This document shows, in pieces, positions 49,890 through 62,165 of a stretch of DNA of 64,000 bases (within the stretch, counting starts at the first letter, position 1; each line of letters opens with the position of its first letter). The position numbers were made by a program, and so were the translations under genes. The stretch spans positions 4,755,501-4,819,500 of the forward strand of contig JAQJVK010000006.1 of the NCBI GenBank assembly GCA_035578135.1, written 5' to 3'. A model generated the notes under the pieces. The model searched no databases. It saw nothing but the letters and a program-made list of their open reading frames with translations, and was not told the DNA's origin. This DNA is from Flexamia atlantica. Taxonomy: Eukaryota > Arthropoda > Insecta > Hemiptera > Cicadellidae.

Positions 49890-51252
49890 CTAGTAGATAT
49901 ACCCGCGGCTTCGCTCGCTGAAAGGATAAAAAATTAATGTTTGGTTCAGTTATACGTCATTTGTAATGCGCAACTTTTACAAATTTCCAAATAGACTGGC
50001 GATTTCAATATTTTTATCTGAACTATACATTTTTAAGAGCTTAATTACAAACTTAAGGTTGCATCTCCATCACAGATGGACATGAGAAGATGGTACGTTT
50101 TCTTGATGAATTTTCCTTTTTCGCTCAAATGTTATGAATTGGCTACCATGTGCTAAAATAATCTAATTTTTCAGTTTAGCCTTAAGAATACTGACATGTC
50201 CTAGTTAATCTATAATTTAACCTATAAAATTGTGTTTCATATAGTTTGGATAAAAAAAGTATCAACTTCAGGGGTTTAAACTCAGAACTTTCATTGCACC
50301 GCCCTTTGTCCTAAAACCTGTCGGGAAATTTGGCATAAAAGAATAAGAGTCATGTGATGTATAACTGATGTAAATACCACAAATTTAAAGGCCGCAAATT
50401 TAAATACTGCAATAGGAGGACTCTATAGACCTAATATCAGAATTTAGTATGTTTATTAATACACCAAAAACTGTTAGAAAGTACATAAAACTAATGTGAA
50501 GGCCAAAAAATAACGACACCTAATTCTCCAATTTTTTCAATCATATTGGAGATTGGATTACGGTTGTAGCAGCTTGAGGCGAAATTTTTCGGTACAAATA
50601 GTATATCTGATTGAACACAGCCTAAATCGTTCTCGGCCAACACGTAAACCCTCCTAAAATTTAGTTCAGAAAAATTCGGATTCTATAAAAAATAACTTAA
50701 TGATATGTCCATGCAGTCTCAATAGTTTAGTTTGATTACTTCGGGTGATCCGTAAAAAGCGAGTAGCGTAGGTATGTGGTATCTGAAAAATATTTAATAT
50801 AAGATAAGCGTGTTGTACAATTTATTATTTTAGGAAATTGAATTCCTATTTTCTCTCTAATATTCTAGAAAACTTCTATTGATGTTTGTTAATCATAGCT
50901 CTAAAAACTAAAAAGGCCGCCATTTAAAATTTTTGAATTTATCTTATTTTAGCCTTTCAAGGGGTAGCATTTTAAAATCATTCATTAGTATGCAACTTGA
51001 GCCTATAAAGAATATTTGAGCCAACATTCATGGCCCAAAGCCCTACATTGTTTTAGAAAATAAGCTTTGAAAACTAAAAATGGCCGCCATTTTGAATTTT
51101 ATAATATACCCTATTTTAGCCTTTTGAGATCAAATACCTTAAAATCCTTTCTTAGTACGCACCTAGAGCCTTCATTGTTCAAAGCCTTGTAGTTTTTGAG
51201 AAACTGTGATCAGTGAGTCAGTCAACCGTTTTTGGCTTTTATATATATAGAT
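49890..51252 (+). repeat. Dispersed repeat of about 1.36 kb, unclassified
   Basis: It begins near ATACCCGCGGCTTCGCTCGC, a phrase common in insect interspersed repeats. It ends at GGCTTTTATATATATAG. The last 350 bp contain an internal direct duplication (about 50900-51060 and 51068-51230, each with GGCCGCCATTT). The 3' part is related, in inverted orientation, to 61785-62165. No ORF of a mobile-element protein was found. Confidence 0.6.
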
Positions 51253-51818
51253 GATTAAGTCATACCAAGCTAAATCCTATTTCCTATTGTCCTTATAATT
51301 TCAATAGTTTAAACTCTTCTTGTGTTCAAATTAAATTAATTAAATTTGACCGAGACTACGTAGAAGCGTTAAGGTTGCGTAAGCTTGACCAATAAATTTG
51401 TAACTTACTAACGTATAACCACTTTTGTATGTCATCTCTAATGATTGAGAAATGAAGGAAGCTTGAAGATGAGTGGGTGATGGGTGAGGGGGGGGGGGGG
51501 GTGATGAACAGTGGACTTTGTAAACTAACAAATGTGTTAACGTCAGGTATCTCAATAAAGGTGTTTTGTACTTAAAGTAAGTAATCTAGCAAATATGAAA
51601 GCTTTAGAGAAGCTGAAGAGCTGGAATAGGCTGAACATAAAACGAAAAAACATTAGGACGTCAGGGAAAAAAGGAAACGGTCAACCACCACGACGATAAC
51701 CGATTGCTGGAAAATAAGAAATTAACTAAAACTGCCAGCATATGAAAGGCAAACAATCTGAAAAAGGGTCTTCAGAAGGCAGAGGTAGTGGGCAGCCGTC
51801 GAGAAGGCCAGTGTCTAA
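51253..51818. other. No gene seen; poly-G run
   Basis: It contains a 13-14 bp G tract near 51488. Otherwise nothing was recognised. Confidence 0.4.
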
Positions 51819-52583
51819 GGCCCGTTTCACATATACCCGGCTGTCGTGTGTCGGGTGTCGTTTAACCGGCTGTTGGGTGAAGCAGCTTATGGGGCCGTTC
51901 ATATATGCACGACACTTGCACGACAAGTGTCGTGGTCGGTTAATCATTAACCGGCTGCCGTGGTCTCGTCGAGGGATGCCGGGCGCTCCCTCAGCGAAGG
52001 CCGGCTGCCGGTGTCGGGTAAACGATTCGGCAGTGTACCACGTTTTTAGTGGGGCTAGTGGTCCAATGTGACTATTCACATACAACCGGCACCTGTCGTT
52101 TGTCGTCCGCCTACCCGACCTCTTTACTTTGGTTAATTGGTACGGTAGTGCGTAAAGTTTTGATTATGTCGAAAGTAGATCTTGAAATACTAATTAGTTT
52201 AGTCACGACTGTACACGACGAGTCCAGTTTTGTGGGACAAGACAGTAGAGGACTAGATAGAATCAAGTCGAGAAATGCCTGGACTGAGGTTTCTTCGAGA
52301 AATGCCTGGTCCCAACTTGGTTTCTTTTCAAGTTTAAGGGTGTACCCAGTGCACTCGATTCTTTCTTTTTCTTTTCAACCGTCTGTACAAAAGTAACATT
52401 GCAATTGCTTTATTGCGTTCCATTGTTACCCTTCAATCACAAGCACAAGCCTGGAGCACTGCTGGATGGGCCGAGTTGCCGGGCCGACTTAGTGCCGGTG
52501 TCGGCGTAATGTGAACAGTGCACCCGTGCAGATGCCGGCTAGAAGTCGGGTTAACGGCATGTCGGGTGTATGTGAAACGAGCC
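51819..52583. mobile_element. Harbinger-type deletion derivative
   Basis: The ends are GGCCCGTTTCACATATACCC and, inverted, GGCTCGTTTCACATACACCC. The flanking triplets TAA and AAA are compatible with a decayed 3-bp PIF/Harbinger duplication. Subterminal CCGGCTGYCGTGT-like words repeat. GC content is well above the surroundings. It contains the start of a MADF gene but no transposase. Confidence 0.65.
52166..52396 (+). pseudogene. N-terminal part of a MADF-domain protein
   Basis: ATG at 52166 begins MSKVDLEILISLVTTVHDE. SRGLDRIKSRNAWTEVSSRN then fits the first helices of a MADF domain (LI-x-LV at the start, later a D/K/R-rich segment and AW-x-E). The similarity stops at about residue 50 and the frame ends at 52396. 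It complements the missing first half of the MADF-BESS pseudogene at 40.5 kb in type, though not necessarily in family. It is probably a remnant of the transposon accessory gene. Confidence 0.5.
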
Positions 52584-55500
52584 AAAGGCGAGAGAAGACG
52601 CGAGGCCGTCAGAAGACAAGGTCGGGTCGATGGAGCGGCTCCTCGCCTACTACACCGACGCCCGCCCATAAACTATGGTTGAGCTAACTACCGATCACTG
52701 CCTCCTCCGACTCGCTTCAAATTATTATAGCGAACAAACTCGTCGTCCTCAATTAGACAACATGTCCGAGGGCTCTGCGGATTACCGAGTAGGCGGATGT
52801 ACAGAGGCAAAACTCGGTAATTTGTACAGGCACAGAGAAGAAGGGAGCTTCCGTTCCCTCTTTGTACTATAGAGAGTGATTTATCTTGGCCATATTCTTC
52901 ATGAAATATATTACCTTTTTGCTATGCCTTCATGAACTCGACCTAGATTTTACGACGAGCAGTCATTCACAGATTTTGTCATTTGTTGTGTCCAAAGGGA
53001 AGTAGCTCCTTCTCCCTTTTAGGAAATAATCAGCTAAAACAAATAATTTAAAAATAACGGCCAAAAATGAATCGCACTCAAAATATCAAAATCATTGTTA
53101 TGTTTTAAGTTCCTTTAGTTACTCTTTTTCAGTTCTGTCTTATATTTGTTGTCATGGTATTTTTTAGTATATTATTTTATTTCGAGGAACTTATTCCCCA
53201 ACCCTTTAATTATAACTTATTTAAGCTGACGTCAAACTTAATGATGACTGAGTACTGTAACTGACTGTGATGTTACTGTCTGACTGCGGTGGTAGCTTAG
53301 CATAAGAATAGCTTTAAACCCCTTTGATTTGCTTGGTAGTTTATCAAAATTACAAATAAACTACAGTAGTTTTAATGTGATATTCAATCGTAAAAAATAA
53401 GATTTTTACAAACTTAAAGAAACGCCTTTTTATGATGTGATAAATGAGACACTTTCACCCTACAAAAAAGAACCATCGAAACTGACTGAGGCACATAATA
53501 TTGAATTTGCATATAGTGTGCAATCCTTACCTTAAGTCATGTAGTAGACCATTAGAGGCTAATGTTGATACTTCATCAACTTTGAATAAACCAAGTAGAG
53601 GTTTGCTATCAAGCAGACGTTCCACAAACCAAATATAAAAATATAACATTTCTAAAATGCAAGGTAACTGTAAGGCAAAACCAAGCTAAATGTAAGAGAT
53701 ATTTAAAGGACTTAAAATTGTTCTTATACCACTAAAGCTTAAGATGGCAGGAACTCCTGCAGACCCTGAGTCGTATCGTCATTTATTTAATCTCATTTCC
53801 CAGAAGGCGGAGGGTCCCGAAGTGTTATCCTGTGTACTTGGTGTATTAATTTATAAGATATTCGGGACACGGTAAGGTTTTATTGGCACCCACCCACTAC
53901 ACAACACCCCCCTCCTCCTCAGGAGTAGTAGGTCTAAAGGCGTGATCTTTCATCAATGTACTACGTAGTATACTTTCATAATTTTGCCCTGTCTTGTTCC
54001 TCGGATTGATTTTCCATCGTTGTTTATGTTTAAAGGAAGTTATATCTTTTAGATAGAATAACTTGAAACATTTAATTATAAGGACTCGCTTCGTTCGTCC
54101 AATTATTTCAATCCGGGTTCTTATATAGGTATATCTTACAATTGGATTTGTCGATAGCGTTTAAGGCAGAATGTTTTTTCACTCATCAAAATCCAGCTGC
54201 ACTTATCAAATCTAAAGATATTTTCATATGTAACCAGTTTGTTGCTATTGCGTGTGTGTCTATAAACAAATAAATTACAAGAATAAATAGCTTGACAATC
54301 ATAATTTGCAAACAATTATAACTTTCAAATTAATTTGTGCCTTGCAAATACTCAAGGACGCTTACAATCTGTCTCTGAACCTGCTCAAATACAACAAGTT
54401 ACAAAAATTATTTTTAACGATTACAAATATAGAAAAGAAATTTTCAATTAGGAACCCATATTTTGAACGGTTCGTATGAAATTTGTAGCCGTCGTTTGAT
54501 TAGAGACCTCACAACAAGTTGCTATGTACAAAGCCGCTCTCACAAGGAATAAAGAGATTGAGGTGCTCACATGAACGTTTGTTCGTATGCAGTTGATTGC
54601 CAAGTCCGTTGAATCTTTTAACATCGATGAAATCAGTTAATGCATTATCTCCGCCTCATATTTATCCTAAATGGGGAAAAGAAAACAAAAAAACCCTGGT
54701 GACAATAATTCACCATATTTTCATTAATACAAGTTTTGTTCCAAAAAGTATTCAATACATTGAGAAGCAAAAATAATTAACTTTATATTGGTTTGTATTG
54801 AAGACAACCTGTGGTTGCGGTATGTCATCATTTGTGAGGGTTTCTTTCCTGGCTGGAGAAACCAAAAATTGATCATATTTTACTGCCTTGCAGAGAAGAC
54901 CACTCCAGTGATGGTGTACTTGTGGTTGTGGTATATCATCATGAATTTCAAACAATTCATGAACATACAACGCAAAAATGTTCGAATATTTTTAAGCATA
55001 ATATACCAATTTATTATACAGCTTGCATTAAAGGCACAGTTCCACTAAAAGAAATGTAATAGAATTTGTAAATCCTACAGATTTACACATTTACAGATGT
55101 TGAATCTGTAGGATTTACAGATTTACAGATGTTGAGGTCCTAGGCCATGCATTCTGTACGGCCCTCCTTAATTGGTTCTCAGGCTTTAAAGTCCCTATGT
55201 AATTGTTTGCTGTAAGGTTTACTTGATGGAAAGCTTAAAATAAACTTGTAAGTTGAAAAGGGTGATCCCAATTTGAAATATCTTTGTAATTACTCGGACA
55301 ATCTAGAACATTCGGTTTCGTCAGTGATCCCATCATTTCTCAATGAAAAATGGAAGTCAACCGTGTTGTTTTTATTCCAGTTAAAAGATTAATGTATATT
55401 GTCGTACTAGTAACATGTTAAAGGAAATTAATTGTTATAAAACATTGTAAGGATTAGTTCCAATGATAAAAAAACTTCATGTATTTGTCTTAATAATCTT

Positions 55501-55616
55501 GAATTACATAACATGTTACATCATTTTTTAACTGTTAGATTGTTTTGCAGCATTTATGTTCAACTGTGTTTCACAGCTTGTTTGTATTATATTAAAATCA
55601 TTGTTTTTTAGCCGTA
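52584..55616. other. 5' flank: no gene seen
   Basis: AT-rich sequence. Small local repeats: GTGGTTGYGGTATRTCATCA at 54811 and 54921 (direct), and ATCTGTAGGATTTACAGATT-like units at 55060-55135. Nothing codes for a recognisable product. Confidence 0.4.
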
Positions 55617-57525
55617 CACTGAGAAAAATAACTTAGCGGAAAAGCAGAGTTTTTGCCCCAAGTCTAGAATCTGTACTCGCAATACGTAAATAAGGACTTG
55701 GCTCACGTACAGGAGTGTTGTGTCTGGACCCAGCTCAATGACTCGGCAGAGTTTTGGGATTAGTACAGACGCAGGACTCGCAGTCCTTCTTTAAGAACTA
55801 TTTCTCTGCAATTACGCTCGAACTGCCGTATTTGCAAATAATCAGGGAATTTGCCGTGGTTTTAAGTAAAAAACATTAAAGTGACGTCATGGATGGTTTG
55901 TATACGTCACAAAACACGTCATAAGTTTATCCTTCATTACTTTCTGCATGCAGCCCACTGCATTTACGGTAGGCGTATGGATGAGAACTTCAAATTATTT
56001 CCATGTGATTTGGTAAAAGCAGTTAGTCTTTAGCTTGTTTTAGTTTGCACTTTCATCAAATAATTTATTTTAATCGAATAAATATTTTTTAACCAAATCT
56101 TGATTGATTTTAAGTCCGTTGTGTTAGTTTTATATTTGGGATTGAGAATTTACAAATGTGATGCAAGTTTGAATAATAACATTTGGTTTCTATAATACAT
56201 ATTTCATTAATGTTTTTATAGATTTCCTTACTGTAGTACCATTGATAGTAAATACATATAAAGTAAATGGTAGTGAAACGTCAAAAAGAATATCAAATTT
56301 CCATTTTTTTTAGAGAAAAAGCTTAGATTATTGAAGAAAATCAAATCGTTTTATTTGTCCGCAGTTACTTATGTTAAATAATGTTTTATTTTTAAATAGT
56401 TGCAAGGACACATTGATCAGTTTTAGACCTAAGATTAATTTTATCTGCCCAAAGTTTACACGAACAAATTACCAAAAAAGTGATTGCACTGTTTAAATCC
56501 TGCTTCGATTTTAATAACTTAGGTATTTTTAGCAAAGTCTTAAATAAGATGAATTGTAAGAAATAGAATGCAGGTACTCGACCTGCAAGGTTGAGGTTAT
56601 ACTCGATAACCTTGCATTGAATTGCTGCCACTTTTAAATGTATCAAATAAATATGTCAGGGCAATAAAATGTAACTATTAATGGTGTAAATACCTTGTAC
56701 TGTCAAAGTGATCCTTTGTCGTCTCATATTATGGGCTACGACAGTTTCAGTCTCAGAGAGATCTCAGGCGATGGAACTCAAATTTCATTCTAGTGGAAGT
56801 CGTCAAGAAGCATTAAAAACCATCATGACACATACCCACGTAACACAAACGGACAGACGCACACAACGAACAAACATTACCTTTTATAAAAATTCCATTA
56901 CCGAGAAACACGCACGACACGTACGGAGGGCTGGTCTAGACTCTATCACGCGATAAATTGTCAATGTAGAGAAGTACCATTAGGCGTAAAACTACACTTA
57001 TCACTTCTTCAAATACTATTTAACAACCTCACTCGTCAACAGGCAGCCGTAACGCAATGGATATAGCAGTCTCCACCTGAACATAAGAGTCAAGAAACAT
57101 CGGGCGTGGTTAGAACTTGGATGGGTGACCGCTAGAAGGTCTCAGACAATTTTTATTTATTTTAAATCAAAAATACCGGTAAATGCAGAGACTAGGCAAG
57201 TCAGTGCATAGAAATCGGTTGTACTTTACGAGAATAGGAATGTACATTCTGTGATAAACTGTGGTAAAGGCAAAATGAATCGCAGGATATTCTGAGAAAA
57301 GTCTCTGCAATTACGAAAGCCAACTCTGATCGGCAGGACTTACAACCGACAGTAATGACGTCATAGCCAGTGACGTCATAACTATGTAGACAAACTAAGT
57401 CCTGATTTTCCGTGTGGCGGCCTCACTGCCGGAGCATTGAGCCGGGTCCAGATTGCAGTGGGTAACCCGCACACCCTTATTTACGTGTATTTTCCACGTA
57501 TTTCAGGACTAAATTTTTCTCAGTG
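55617..57525. mobile_element. TA-flanked TIR element, 1909 bp
   Basis: The outer inverted ends are CACTGAGAAAAAT/ATTTTTCTCAGTG with TA on each side (55615-55616, 57526-57527). Imperfect inverted similarity continues for about 200 bp, for example CTGGACCCAGCTCAATG at the left with the inverse of CATTGAGCCGGGTCCAG at the right. There is no transposase ORF. A SINE lies inside (about 57044-57145). Confidence 0.75.
57044..57145 (+). mobile_element. Hybrid SINE: tRNA-like head joined to 5S rRNA-like segment
   Basis: 57047-57096 has a tRNA-Arg-like box A (CGCAATGGATA). 57097-57140 has ATCGGGCGTGGTTAGAACTT then GGATGGGTGACCGC, which closely follows the 3' internal control region of 5S rRNA. A T-rich segment follows. 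A full 5S gene is excluded because the first half does not match. The total extent is uncertain, and only one copy is in the window. Confidence 0.6.
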
Positions 57526-58742
57526 TAAAAACTTTTAAAGCTATTACATGGATCAAATTATCATAGATAACTGTTAATACTTCAGCAAAATCCTGGAATC
57601 CACTTAAAACGTACGACATTTAACTGCAACACCGTTGCAACCTAAACGTAAACATCATACAAAATCCGAAAACCTAAAATAAAGTAGTTTTAGGATTTCA
57701 AGTATTTCTAGTTTTTTTTTGTTTATTCAAGCCACGAATGTTTTTCATGCACGAAAAGCAAGTACCATATTACCACATAATAAAGAAAATTAAACAATTA
57801 TTATAAATTAGAAGCATAACGATTTCATAAAATTTTCAAAGGCAGTACAGTATTACCAATACTTCGACAAAGTCATTGCCTCGATTCAAAAGAAAAGCTC
57901 AAATCAAATTGTGAAATTCACGAAACGCAATCGGGCTATAAACGTCTAACGGATATTGTGAATCAGAAGGGTAATCATGAAAAGTTATACAACACTTGAT
58001 TGGAAAGAACGATATTTCTTTTATTGACTTTCTCTGGCGTTGTTGTTGCCAGCGCTGTTCGGGATTTCAAGTGAAGTTCTGATTGATTCCCATCTGAAAT
58101 TATGATTCTTTGTAAAATCGTGTATGAGAGCAATTACTCGTTTTATGCACGAAGTACTAACTCTGTTGCAATGTTGTTAAGATATGCGAAACAAATCCTT
58201 TTAATTATGGTTTACTGTTTGCCATCGAGACGGTAAAATTTCTATTGAATTGAAAATTGTTTCAATCACATACTTTTTTTGCTTAATGACTAAAGGCAGT
58301 TCAAAAAATCAAGCAATGAAGTCACTGATATTTGTCAGTTTAGAATTTTCAATCTAGTATATTTTCTAGTACCTGCACATTGATTTAAAACATAATGTGA
58401 GTTTAAAAACATTTTTACACACCACCACTTTATTATTGAATAGCATTTTATATAATCTTGTGTTGTTGAACTCTTTTGTTGGTATTCGTGGAGTTAGTAT
58501 TGGTTGCACGTAAATATATTTTTCTGAATCATATATTTGACGGGGTCCTCAATCATAAGTTTTAACGGGTAGGCATAAACATTATTTAACTTATTTTGGC
58601 GGTGCAGTACTTAAAAATACCCAAAATTACTAAAATAAACAAGTTTTTATCCAAAGTTTTATCTACTCGTTCTTATCTAAAGTACGAATCTAAATATAAT
58701 CACTAATAATCAACAACGGACCATAACTTAATGACTCAGTAG
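57526..58742. other. AT-rich stretch, no gene seen
   Basis: Nothing was recognised. Confidence 0.4.
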
Positions 58743-58859
58743 TAGTTTTCATCATTAGGAGCGAAAGTGGCTCTTTTTGGTACGAGATCGTAATTTACTC
58801 GAGTACCAATGCACTCGAGTACCAAGGAGACACTTTTGCTCCGTGTGATGAACAACTAT
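58743..58859. repeat. 117-bp hairpin with duplicated CTCGAGTACCA
   Basis: Arms 58743-58786 and 58813-58859 are inverted with a few mismatches, including GGAGCGAAAGTG with CACTTTTGCTCC. CTCGAGTACCA occurs twice in direct orientation (58799-58809 and 58814-58824). It is probably a tiny MITE or a structured regulatory segment. Confidence 0.6.
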
Positions 58860-59629
58860 TTTCATCATTATGTATTAATAGCCATTTAATCGTTAAAAAA
58901 TTAGACTACCTAATTTTGAGGTCATCCAAAATAGTCATCGTCATTTACACATCTGTTAGTTGTTTACAAACACAAAGTTAAGAAATTGTTCAACCTTTCA
59001 AACGTAACATAAACAAATTTTGACATTAGAGTACGGCAAAATTTACCAGCTATTTTTTCAGTACTCCTACTTGAAGTGATCCAAAAACGATCATTTTACG
59101 TACGATTTAGAGAACTAAAAACGGCTGTTTTCCGGACAGTATGATGAAAAGATATATTTCATTTGATTCATCATTTGCCACTGAATACGTCATGGCTTTT
59201 GACTTGCAATGGGAACGAAAACGCTATTGTAACACAAAAATGTAAACGTATAAAGATTTTTTAAGAGTGAAACTCCTATAAAAAATTCAAAGTAGCTTAA
59301 TATTTACTGAGCAAAAGATCGTTCACTAATCATAAGAATAATTTTATGTTACTCAATTTTGTTAAATAAATAAAGGTATAAAAGAAACCTTTACTGTACA
59401 GTAAAGGCGAGCGGCGGCCGCGGCGGCGGACAGTAAGCCGGTAGAGCCTGGGCTACGTGTCGCGTTTACGTTTGCTGACCTGTTTATCGGCGGCTAATAA
59501 ACCTCCTGGTGAACATCAACTGCTAAACGACCTGAGGATCTTTCTTTTGTAGCCTTGGTAAAGACAGATTTACTATGAGAATTATTACTTTCAAATATAA
59601 AATCATTACTCATAGAGATGAAGCTAACC
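58860..59629. other. No gene seen; small CpG-rich patch
   Basis: 59405-59430 is a short CpG-rich run (GCGAGCGGCGGCCGCGGCGG). The rest is AT-rich. Confidence 0.4.
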
Positions 59630-59740
59630 TGTAGGGATGATGCTATTACCGGAGGTCTCACGGTAAGACCTGAACTCGAGACCATGATAACTCATTGTTC
59701 TGAAGCCCCCAGAAGACAAAAATGCTATTCGTTCGAACAT
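59630..59740 (+). repeat. 107-bp dispersed repeat, copy 2
   Basis: It corresponds to 11534-11640 with roughly four-fifths of positions matching by eye. The internal inverted GGTCTC/GAGACC elements and the TTCGTTCGAA end are conserved. Confidence 0.6.
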
Positions 59741-61784
59741 ATTTTGAAATTATTAATGCTTGCAAACACGATATCGCTTGTTAAAACGGTCCGATCTTAA
59801 CGCATTTTTGACATTAACGTAAACTAACCATTAAAAACTAGGTCGTAAACACTAGGACGAGTCCGAAAATCAGCCCGATCAGCCTATCACCAAAGGCGGT
59901 TTAGGGGGATTTAATATTTTTCACCTATGAAGAATACAATTTAAAATCTCGTTATGTTTGGTAGAAATATATTTTAGGTGGATTCGCTGAGTATGCAGGT
60001 TTGCTTCATTATGAGTACTTAATTTTGAAATTATTGAAGTGATTTGTGATTATGATATGGAATGTATGGTTATTTACGGAATTGTATGAAATTAAACGTA
60101 TCGAGTCAAAATCAAATTGAAATCCAAAGCATTGAAAAAAAATCTTACGGCGATCAAGTCATACCTGTGCCTCTACCCTTTCTCAAGTAAGCCTCAAAAT
60201 GCCTCGAGCATATTAGCACAGACCTTCTAGAAAATAGTTATTTTCGAATTAGTTAAAAAACTTTATATTTATAGCAATACAAATTCTGAAACATGAAAAA
60301 CTCTTCAAACAGTTAAATTATGTGATTTAATAAAGGTTTATGTTTTTTCCGTTGCGATGTCGGAAGACGTAGGGCTACAGAGACCGACAGACGTTATCGA
60401 CCTGGGTGTCGATGTTCGGTCGACCGCTCCTGGAACTGGGTGAATCACACGACCTTGCCCTTCCCCTCCCACGCTCCCACGTTCACGTGCTTGCACCGTC
60501 ATTTACCTATTTAAGCTCAAATAATATATTGACTGTTAAAAAAATTTTTACGCACAACGTGACAAGTTCACTTTACACTTGGCACATTATATCTTGACAC
60601 TTGAGAACCTTTTACACCTGAAGCAGTTGGAGTGGTGTGAAAGTCATCAGTACACCACAGCTGATACGCTAAGTTGTACTAGCCTGACATGTTAGCATTT
60701 TCCAACAGCTGTCAATAAATATCTTAATTGCCATTTGTAAACAGAATACACTTGATGTTTGTAGAAATTTGTTTTTACATTGTTTGTTGTCCAAAATCAT
60801 TGACGATAAACCAAATCTGGCATCTCCAGCAATGGACTAGGCCATGATTCAAGATATAATGCGCCAAGTGTAGGTCACTTTAGCCAATATCAATCTTTAG
60901 TTGGTAGGTAAACGTTTTGTAACCATATTTTGCAGGAAAACGTTTCCCTCGTAAAAATAATAGGTTGTTACTTCCAATGTTTGAAGTCGAAATAGAGCAA
61001 AAATAAATATTACTCAATGCTATGTGTAACATTACATTTTAGATTTATTGTAGCCATATTGTCACACTGCATAAAACAATTCCCCAGTCAGAGGCTATTT
61101 GTTATCTTTGCGTACAAGTGGTAGCAAACACACTGCTGGTTTATGATAAATTATTTGTAAAACTCACATGTCATTGGAAATATTTTACACATTACACATC
61201 AAAATTTATGTGACGCTTTTCGTATAAAAAAAAACATTAAACTCAATTATATAGATTTATATTCAATAAAGAGCTTGAAATATGAGGAAAATTCAAGCCG
61301 TAAACACGAGTTAACTCAGTTTTACAATGGTTTTGTTGGTTTGAGAATAATAGGTTATACAAAATTATTAATGGAAGAATTTAATGGTTATAAAGATGTC
61401 TATACAATTTTAAACAATAAATGCGTTTCCCGTAGTTTTATTCTGTAAGTTTTTTAAGATTTTCAAAAAAAATAAAGAGCACCCAATGCAACGCGACGTT
61501 GATTTAATTAACATTAATATTTAAATCCAGGAGTTTATTCCACAAGGGGTGGAGTAAGGTAGATTAAACCTTTTCTACACGTAGTGTTGAAACTACTGTG
61601 CTCTTACGGATCTAAATTCAATCATATTGTCAATTTTTTATTAAATTAAATGTGTGGTGGCGACTCCTAAAACTCATTTAATTTTTAAAAAGTAGTAGAC
61701 CTCATTTCACTTATTAGTAATCATAATGGGAGGGTCATCAGTTCAATTTTCCAACTAGAATTTAAGCATCATTCTGTATTCATA
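59741..61784. other. 5' flank: no gene seen
   Basis: AT-rich sequence. 60355-60500 is somewhat GC-richer, with no exon recognised. Confidence 0.4.
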
Positions 61785-62165
61785 AAAGCCAAAAGCGGTT
61801 GTCTGACTGACTAACAGATCACACTTTCTCATAAACTAAACGACCTAGTATCATGAAAATTTCCAGAAACATTCGTTCAAGATGCATACTAAGAAAGGAT
61901 TTTCAATATTTTCTCTCAAAAAGATAATATCAATATAGACCATGTTATAAAGATCAAAGTGGCGTTCATTTTCATTTTTCAAAGCTATGGATGGAAGGAA
62001 TTATAGTAACACCTGTGGAATAATTTCAAAGGATAAAAATTACACAAAATTAAATTACCAAAATAATATAATTTTCAAATCTAATACGGTCATCTACTAT
62101 GTTGTCAATTGCTACTTATAGGCTGCTTGCATTTTACGGACCACCCAGAGTACTCAAACTAGAAT
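61785..62165 (-). repeat. Fragment of the 49890-51252 repeat, inverted
   Basis: The segment matches the 3' part of 49890-51252 in the opposite orientation. Shared blocks include AAAAGCCAAAAxCGGTTG, CTGACTxACTxxxAGATCAC-type words, TACTAAGAAAGGATTTT and TTTTCAAAGCT. The internal central part of the family is missing. Confidence 0.6.

Noticed and set aside
51726..52085. Overlapping ORFs on both strands
   Set aside because: They lie in the GC-rich terminal part of the Harbinger-type element and consist of its subterminal repeats.
57097..57140. 5S rRNA gene
   Set aside because: Only the 3' internal control region is similar; the first half of 5S is replaced by a tRNA-like segment.
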